A stretch of DNA of 64,000 bases from Prostheceraeus crozeri (lineage: Eukaryota > Platyhelminthes > Polycladida > Euryleptidae). The notes below the pieces were generated by a model that saw nothing but the letters and a program-made list of their open reading frames with translations, made no database searches and was not told the origin of the DNA. Numbering within the stretch: position 1 is the stretch's first letter; each line of letters starts with the position of its first letter. Position numbers and translations under genes: made by a program. The stretch is from assembly GCA_907163375.1 (NCBI GenBank), contig CAJQUW010004418.1, forward strand, positions 62,001 to 126,000. The letters are read 5' to 3'. Shown here piece by piece: positions 59,120-64,000 of this stretch.

Positions 59120-59198
59120 TGCGCGTCTCGGTGGATTTGAACCATCGACCGCTGGCATTCAAGGCCAACGCTCTACCAACTGAGCTATCGACGGGCGA
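59120..59198 (-). repeat. tRNA-like sequence (pseudogene or SINE head)
   Basis: On the minus strand the D-arm TAGCTCAGTTGGTAGAGC, anticodon arm TTGGC-CTTGAAT-GCCAG and T-arm GGTTCAAATCC are clear. The acceptor stem pairs at only about four of seven positions. The apparent anticodon UGA would be serine, but the long variable arm of tRNA-Ser is missing. It is best read as a decayed tRNA or a SINE head rather than a working gene. Confidence 0.7.
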
Positions 59199-59735
59199 CA
59201 CAACGACATAAGTCCTCTGAAGAATCTGCGTAATCCAATCAGATGGCTTCATCTCCCAAGAGAGCATAGCACTAACCGTCAAGTCAAACTACTGAAGCAA
59301 GATATCAGTAATTCAGTTGTGAATATCAGTAAAACTTTGATATAATGAGTAAAACTAAGCCGCACTATTGACACGTCACTGTTGGTTTTTTTCAAATATG
59401 TGTGGCTACTTGATTATCTTACGGTTACGGTAATTGCCAAGATTTAAGAAATTATCAGAAATTTGAGATTCATATCTAATATGACAAATATACGATCAAG
59501 TACTTTTTGAATTTGAGAATAGTAAAGATCTTCTTGTGATGACAAAAGATCTCTGCCATGAAAAAGGAAAGATTGACTGAAGAATCCCCAGTGGTAAGTA
59601 ATGGAGTGATCGAAGAATCTGTTTGCATTGCATGGAAATACTGGGTTGATTGAAATCACCCATGAGATTCTGGAGACACGTGATTTTCGGAAAGTTCCAG
59701 ATACACCCGTTTTTATGCTCTTTTTTCTACTTTTT
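59199..59735. other. No gene seen
   Basis: AT-rich spacer between tRNA-related sequences. Confidence 0.45.
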
Positions 59736-59825
59736 TTCGAATCCTACCAGCCGCACATCTTTTGCATGGCAATTTGATCTATCGATTATTTAATTTCATT
59801 GTTATTAATTGCATTCACGACATGG
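59736..59825 (+). repeat. SINE family B, 5'-truncated copy
   Basis: TTCGAATCCTACCAGCCGCA (tRNA T-arm and 3' end), then CATGGCAATTTGATCTATCG and TTATTTAATTTCATTGTT. It duplicates 60033-60112 with few changes, including one extra T. Confidence 0.8.
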
Positions 59826-59978
59826 TTTAAGATGCTTTGGTGGAAATCGATCCCCGCTACTTGCCCTAATGTCGGCGGTCACAAATGTAACGAGTTATTT
59901 ATTCATTGATTATGATTGCTATGACAACTGATGTGTGGTGGTGAGGGTCTGATCTTGCCAATTGACACAGTCGCATAA

Positions 59979-60112
59979 GTGGCTCGTAGCTCAGTTGGCA
60001 AGAGCACAGGTCTAGTTAACGTTGGTCGTAGGTTCGAATCCTACCAGCCGCACATCTTTGCATGGCAATTTGATCTATCGTTTATTTAATTTCATTGTTG
60101 TTAATTGTTCTT
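59979..60112 (+). repeat. SINE family B, copy with full tRNA head
   Basis: The tRNA-like head is GTGGCTCGTAGCTCAGTTGG, then CAAGAGC, GTCTAGTTAA and GTAGGTTCGAATCCTAC, ending CAGCCGCA. The acceptor pairs GTGGCT/AGCCGC, but the anticodon stem does not pair, so it is not a working tRNA. The tail ATGGCAATTTGATCTATCG is shared with 59736-59825 and with 16261-16345. Confidence 0.8.
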
Positions 60113-60818
60113 ATTAACACTGTTTTTAAACAAAATCCATCCCGAATTTCATGAAGAATCTCATGCATGAATAGGAAATTCATGCGCACTGTGGCAACAA
60201 AATATCTGGGTAATTAGAAATATATCTATGCATCAGTCATCTTCATACTTCGAAGATTCAGATATTGAAAGTTAGTTATTTCTTATGGAATCATTCATTT
60301 TCTAAACCAAATTTATATACATTTCGTTATGAAATAAATGATGGAGGCGCATGGATCGTTGAGAATGCGTCGCATCAAGCAATTTTCGTTTCATCTGCGC
60401 ATACTGAATAATTAGACGGTCAATGTAGACATCGGTATTTTATGGAGAACATGCTTAAGTACAAAGTTGTTCAGGTTACCGCAGTGCGATCACATGATTA
60501 CACACAGTTTCTGAGTGACTTTGAATTGTAAAACTGAACCCTATCATGACGAAATCCTTTATGTTAATATGATGACCGTTATTTGCTTCTTTTCGTCGAT
60601 CGTCTCGTTCGTTCAACGACAAATTGTGAAGTGTGTTGTTTCACATCTCCAGGCATCGGGCAGTATGCAGAAGATTTTCAATAGCCATAAAATCCGTGGT
60701 GCTTTTCCGATTCACTCAAAATAACTCGATGATCCCATAAAGTGCCGATTTTGGAGCGTCGGAACTGAGAACCGATGTCCTCTTGATGTAATACTGAAGA
60801 ATTGGCACAAAAGTTATC
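60113..60818. other. No gene seen
   Basis: AT-rich sequence between the SINE and the large inverted repeat. Confidence 0.45.
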
Positions 60819-61706
60819 TTTTCGGCCGTAAGCAGACATTCACGCTTAGTTTGCCATCATTCATAACTACCTCGTAGACCAGAAGGTCCACCATTTTCAG
60901 ATTTCTGGCAATTTTAATGTGCAACTACAGCTTTAGCAGCAGGCATTCAGTTGATCATCTAATGATGCCTGACTTTAATTTTGGTCAGTCTCAACTATTG
61001 TGACCGCATAAAGCAAGTTTTTTATTTTTGGTCAGGTCGTTTGAGGTAAGAAGGCAGAACTGCTTGCAGAAATTTGTCATGAATTGATTTAGGTCGGTGC
61101 GCATCGTTATTAATATGTCGATATCATTATTATATGAAGTTTAAAATGTCGATATGGGAACTACATTTTTCCTCTTTGCTTTGAGAGCATCTCATTAAAA
61201 TTTCAAATCATTGGTGAACGTCTTCGAAAATTTGTTTGAGACCGGATGACTAAGAACACTTGAATAACATCGAACGTGGCATTGCAATGGTCTATATGGC
61301 TTAAGTAAACACAAAATGCAAAAAAAAACACTCAATGCTCTCAAATAGCAAAGAGGAAAAATGCAGTGCCCATATCGACATTTTAAACTGCATATAATAA
61401 TGATATCGACATATTAATAACGATGCGCACCGACCTAAATCAATTCATGGCAAATTTCTGCAAGCAGTTCTGCCTTCTTACCTCAAACGACCTGACCAAA
61501 AATAAAAAACTTGCTTTATGCGGTCACAATAGTTGAGACTGACCAAAACTAAAGTCAGGCATCATTAGATGATCAACTGAATGCCTGCTGCTAAAGCTGT
61601 AGTTGCACATTAAAATTGCCAGAAATCTGAAAATGGTGGACCTTCTGGTCTACGAGGTAGTTATGAATGATGGCAAACTAAGCGTGAATGTCTGCTTATG
61701 GCCGAA
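60819..61706. repeat. Large inverted repeat, 372-bp arms
   Basis: The left arm 60819-61190 and right arm 61335-61706 are inverted copies of equal length with scattered substitutions. Examples are GGCCGTAAGCAGACATTCAC against its complement at the far end, and GTGCGCATCGTTATTAATAT in the middle. The spacer is 144 bp. No transposase frame is present. It may be a fold-back element or a head-to-head duplication. Confidence 0.9.
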
Positions 61707-62232
61707 AAAATATAGACAAGTGTTCAATGGTTTCTATTTTCGCTTTTTCAAACAAATAAAATCGAAATAAATGGAACGGAGAAAGGAAATGGATTCTAAC
61801 GTGGGCTTCTAACCCGTACCTGGGTAATAGGTTGAAATGAGCAAAATCCGCAAAAACTGAAGCTATTTGCGAACTATGCAAGGACTAATTAGTGAGTCCC
61901 ATTACATAGGAAGTCATGATTGGAAAATTGTATTTTTGTAATCCAGCAAGTTGAGTCCTCAACAATCAGAGAATTACAGATCTCATGTGCTGGTCCTGAA
62001 TTGACAGATGCGACATGTCTATCCTCGCAGTTATTACTGCATTGTACTGAAGAGTACATTAGAGAAATAAGTGCTTGCGGGGAATACTGAATAACATTTC
62101 AAATTCATAGATTATCTGTAAATCTATACGGAGGCCTGTATATGATACAGGAAACCATATTTATGTATATCATTTCATACAGTCTTCATTTTTATTAGCA
62201 CTTCTTAATCATTTTATACAGTTGTAAAGCAT
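61707..62232. other. No gene seen
   Basis: AT-rich sequence between the inverted repeat and the reverse transcriptase relic. Confidence 0.45.
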
Positions 62233-62817
62233 TGCAACTTCGATGACATGCTGGATTCCGGTGGTGGAACGAAGCAGCTGTGACTGCGCGAATTCAATTG
62301 GACTGAAAGAAATTCCGTAAGCGATCGCCTATCCGGACCAGTCGTGCTACTCCATACTGGATAAAGGGAAAGATTTGCGGCTCATGCGTCACAGCCTGCG
62401 TGCATGACAGCTGTAGAGAAGAAGAGAATGTATGTAGCAGACAAGAGGATGATCAGATGGATGTGTGGAGCGTCTTTCGAAGGTAGAGTGACCAGCAAAA
62501 ACCTTCTGTCGCGCCTGAACCTGCAGTCGATCGATGAGGCTAGGAGGTTGTGCAGATAGCGATGATGCGGCCATGTGGTGCGCGGAAGGATGACAGCCAT
62601 TGGGTGAAGAATTCATGGAAGATGAAAATTCAGCGGACCAATACCAAGAGGCCGCCCAAAGAGGACCTGGGAAGAAACAGTGTCCGCAGACAGTCGGCAA
62701 TTGGGCCTCAAAGAAGCCGTCGCCCTCCGCTGGAATAGCTGGAGGCATTCCAAGAAGAATCATCGTCCAAACCAACGGAGGTGGAGAAAAAGACGTTATA
62801 CGGATAAAATTAAGTAA
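62233..62817 (+). pseudogene. Non-LTR endonuclease-reverse transcriptase C-terminal relic
   Basis: The plus strand from 62404 reads TAVEKKRMYVADKRMIRWMC, RVTSKNLLSRLNLQSIDEAR, RGRPKRTWEETVSADSRQLG and LKEAVALRWNSWRH in one frame. This matches the C-terminus of widespread endonuclease-reverse transcriptases (ADKRMIRWMCG.SL..R..S..L....., GHV.R, RGRPK.TW...V..D...LGL...DA.DR..WR). Four stops interrupt it near 62557-62625. Upstream remnants (CNFDDMLDS and related) reach back to about 62233 in mixed frames. It is a dead fragment. Confidence 0.82.
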
Positions 62818-63369
62818 CGTTATTAATCTACATATTTGATCAAAACATATGAAACACATTAATTGAAAATTCAACAGGCCTACTAACATCGGCAGAACAT
62901 ATTTTCAACTGTCAACAACTGGACATATTGCAAAGAAAACAAACTTGATGATCCCATAAGACCATGCAGATTAAGTTTGATTACACCCTTCATAATCCGG
63001 GGTTTGTTGTGATTGAGATCCTGTAGCGAACTAATCTGATTTCAATTGACGCACTTGCCCGATTACAGAGATCTTGAGGCAACTTCAAAATTTGACTGGA
63101 CAATCAAAGTAGACGAAACTTTCCTTGGAATGGATTGCGAATCCAATTACGACGATTGAAAAGCGTGCACATGCTCCTAGGCTAGTCGGAGAGGATATAT
63201 TCAATTATGAGAAATCTTCTTCAATAACTTCAATTTGTTGTGGAAACTCTCTTACCTTATCCTATCATATTACCTCATTCTCTACACATGGAATTGTCGA
63301 CTGGGTCTTAGCACACCATTCTTTTGGTTGAATTTCTAAATATCTAAAGAAAGTGACAGCGATTAAGTC
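62818..63369. other. No gene seen
   Basis: AT-rich sequence; no gene seen. Confidence 0.45.
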
Positions 63370-63490
63370 AATAAAAGACACCAACACCCCTGATTCCCCG
63401 ACAGCACTCGCCTGAACAAGGAATCGAACCGAAGTCCGCGGTGGAGACGAGCTCGCACCTTCTTCACTAGGCCGCGCTGACGGTACTTAA
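63370..63490 (-). repeat. tRNA-derived SINE, family C
   Basis: On the minus strand a tRNA-like head GTCAGCGCGGCCTAGTGAAG (A-box region) and GGTTCGATTCC (B box) lead into CGAGTGCTGTCGGGGAATCA and GGGGTGTTGGTGTC. The related copy pair at 15309-15530 shares the B box and TCGGGGATTCA body. Confidence 0.7.
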
Positions 63491-63825
63491 ATATTCTTAA
63501 TAGGACATTTTTAAGAAAACCTATCCTGATGAATACTGTGAGAAGCATGAAAAGCACACACAGCATGGTTGCATTGGCGTCAACTTCACCAACTCTGAAC
63601 ACTCGGAAGACAATGTATCTTTCTGAATAACTGACATCGATTTCGGCAGTCATTGATTTGGCACCAAGGGACATTATCGATAATTTTATTGCCAATTTTG
63701 ACCGATATGCTCGATATGCTCATCCAGCATCATGAACAGAAATGTCTCAGCACATAGACCTGCATACCATGAAACTTGATCGTATTGATCAATTATTGAT
63801 ATGATGACAGCTATGTTTTGAGGGC
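63491..63825. other. No gene seen
   Basis: A minus-strand open frame to 63695 includes a hydrophobic stretch ATMLCVLFMLLTVF. I cannot assign it, and no acceptor or donor pair supports an exon. Confidence 0.35.
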
Positions 63826-63877
63826 GTCAATGGCAAATTAGAGGGCCGCGTTAGCGGCCCGACAATTTGCCATTGAC
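63826..63877. repeat. Hairpin with GC-rich inner stem
   Basis: The outer arms GTCAATGGCAAATT (63826-63839) and AATTTGCCATTGAC (63864-63877) are perfect. The inner stem GGGCCGC-GTTA-GCGGCCC (63843-63860) is perfect with a four-base loop. It has the same two-tier design as 20119-20199 and 38039-38097. Confidence 0.85.
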
Positions 63878-64000
63878 CGAAAAAACGAAAAAGAAAGATA
63901 ATCATTTGCCTCATGTTGCGAATGCGAAATGGTTTCATTTCCAGGCCATGAATTTCCGGATTTTTTTAATGATCAATTATTGACTATCACCAATGTAGTG

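Noticed and set aside
59120-59198. A functional tRNA-Ser (UGA) gene
   Set aside because: The acceptor stem pairs poorly and the long variable arm of tRNA-Ser is missing.
59979-60053. A functional tRNA gene
   Set aside because: The anticodon stem does not pair and the sequence continues into a SINE tail present in other copies.
62389-62889. 166-codon minus-strand frame
   Set aside because: Antisense shadow of the plus-strand reverse transcriptase relic at 62233-62817.
63491-63695. Minus-strand hydrophobic frame as the missing first transporter exon
   Set aside because: It lacks the GxGxTLGAGIYVL motif expected there and runs into a SINE.

Overview
The window looks like AT-rich metazoan DNA, probably from a marine invertebrate and perhaps an echinoderm-like deuterostome. 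The evidence is GT-AG spliced exons separated by introns of 1-17 kb, an actin of the sea-urchin-like type, and dense tRNA-derived SINEs, Penelope-like elements, CR1/L2-like and other non-LTR relics, mariner and hAT elements. The taxon is an inference; no marker in the window fixes it.

Almost the whole window is intronic sequence of one minus-strand gene. This is a cationic amino acid transporter of the SLC7A (CAT) family, running from right to left. Six exons are well supported: 56349-56477, 39480-39635, 38154-38290, 28077-28432, 17926-18065 and 8316-8418. Every pair has matching phase and GT/AG borders, and together they encode about 340 residues of the transmembrane core. The first exon or exons must lie beyond 64000. 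The C-terminal exons lie left of 8316; one weak candidate is at 4864-4974. Inside the 9.5-kb intron between 17926 and 8418, on the opposite strand, sits a complete intronless 377-codon actin gene (13352-14485). It has two perfect CArG boxes and a TATA box, so it is a gene nested within a gene.

Mobile DNA fills the introns. From left to right: a CCGTACGG-ended MITE (705-1367); two adjacent Penelope-like fold-backs with GIY-YIG relics and hammerhead-ribozyme motifs (8737-9890, 9968-10744); a TCGA-rich terminal-inverted-repeat element touching the actin 3' side (14554-15301); a 760-bp almost pure C tract (16346-17106); a hAT-like element with a perfect 8-bp target duplication (21411-22334); a dead mariner (29200-30915) inside a larger inverted repeat (29088-31616); a CR1/L2-type reverse transcriptase 3' end (34187-34891); a Crypton-type tyrosine recombinase relic (37154-37780); and further non-LTR relics at 40546-40752 and 62233-62817. 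The largest object is an 8.3-kb unit at 42301-50607. It has matching terminal inverted repeats and carries a 143-bp repeat, two open frames (one with a BEN-like end), a 29-bp satellite of about 58 copies and a 54-bp satellite.

Short palindromes are frequent. Several have long arms and a GC-rich inner hairpin, two of them with a C(UUCG)G loop. A 372-bp inverted repeat lies at 60819-61706. All calls were made by reading the sequence; no database search was possible.
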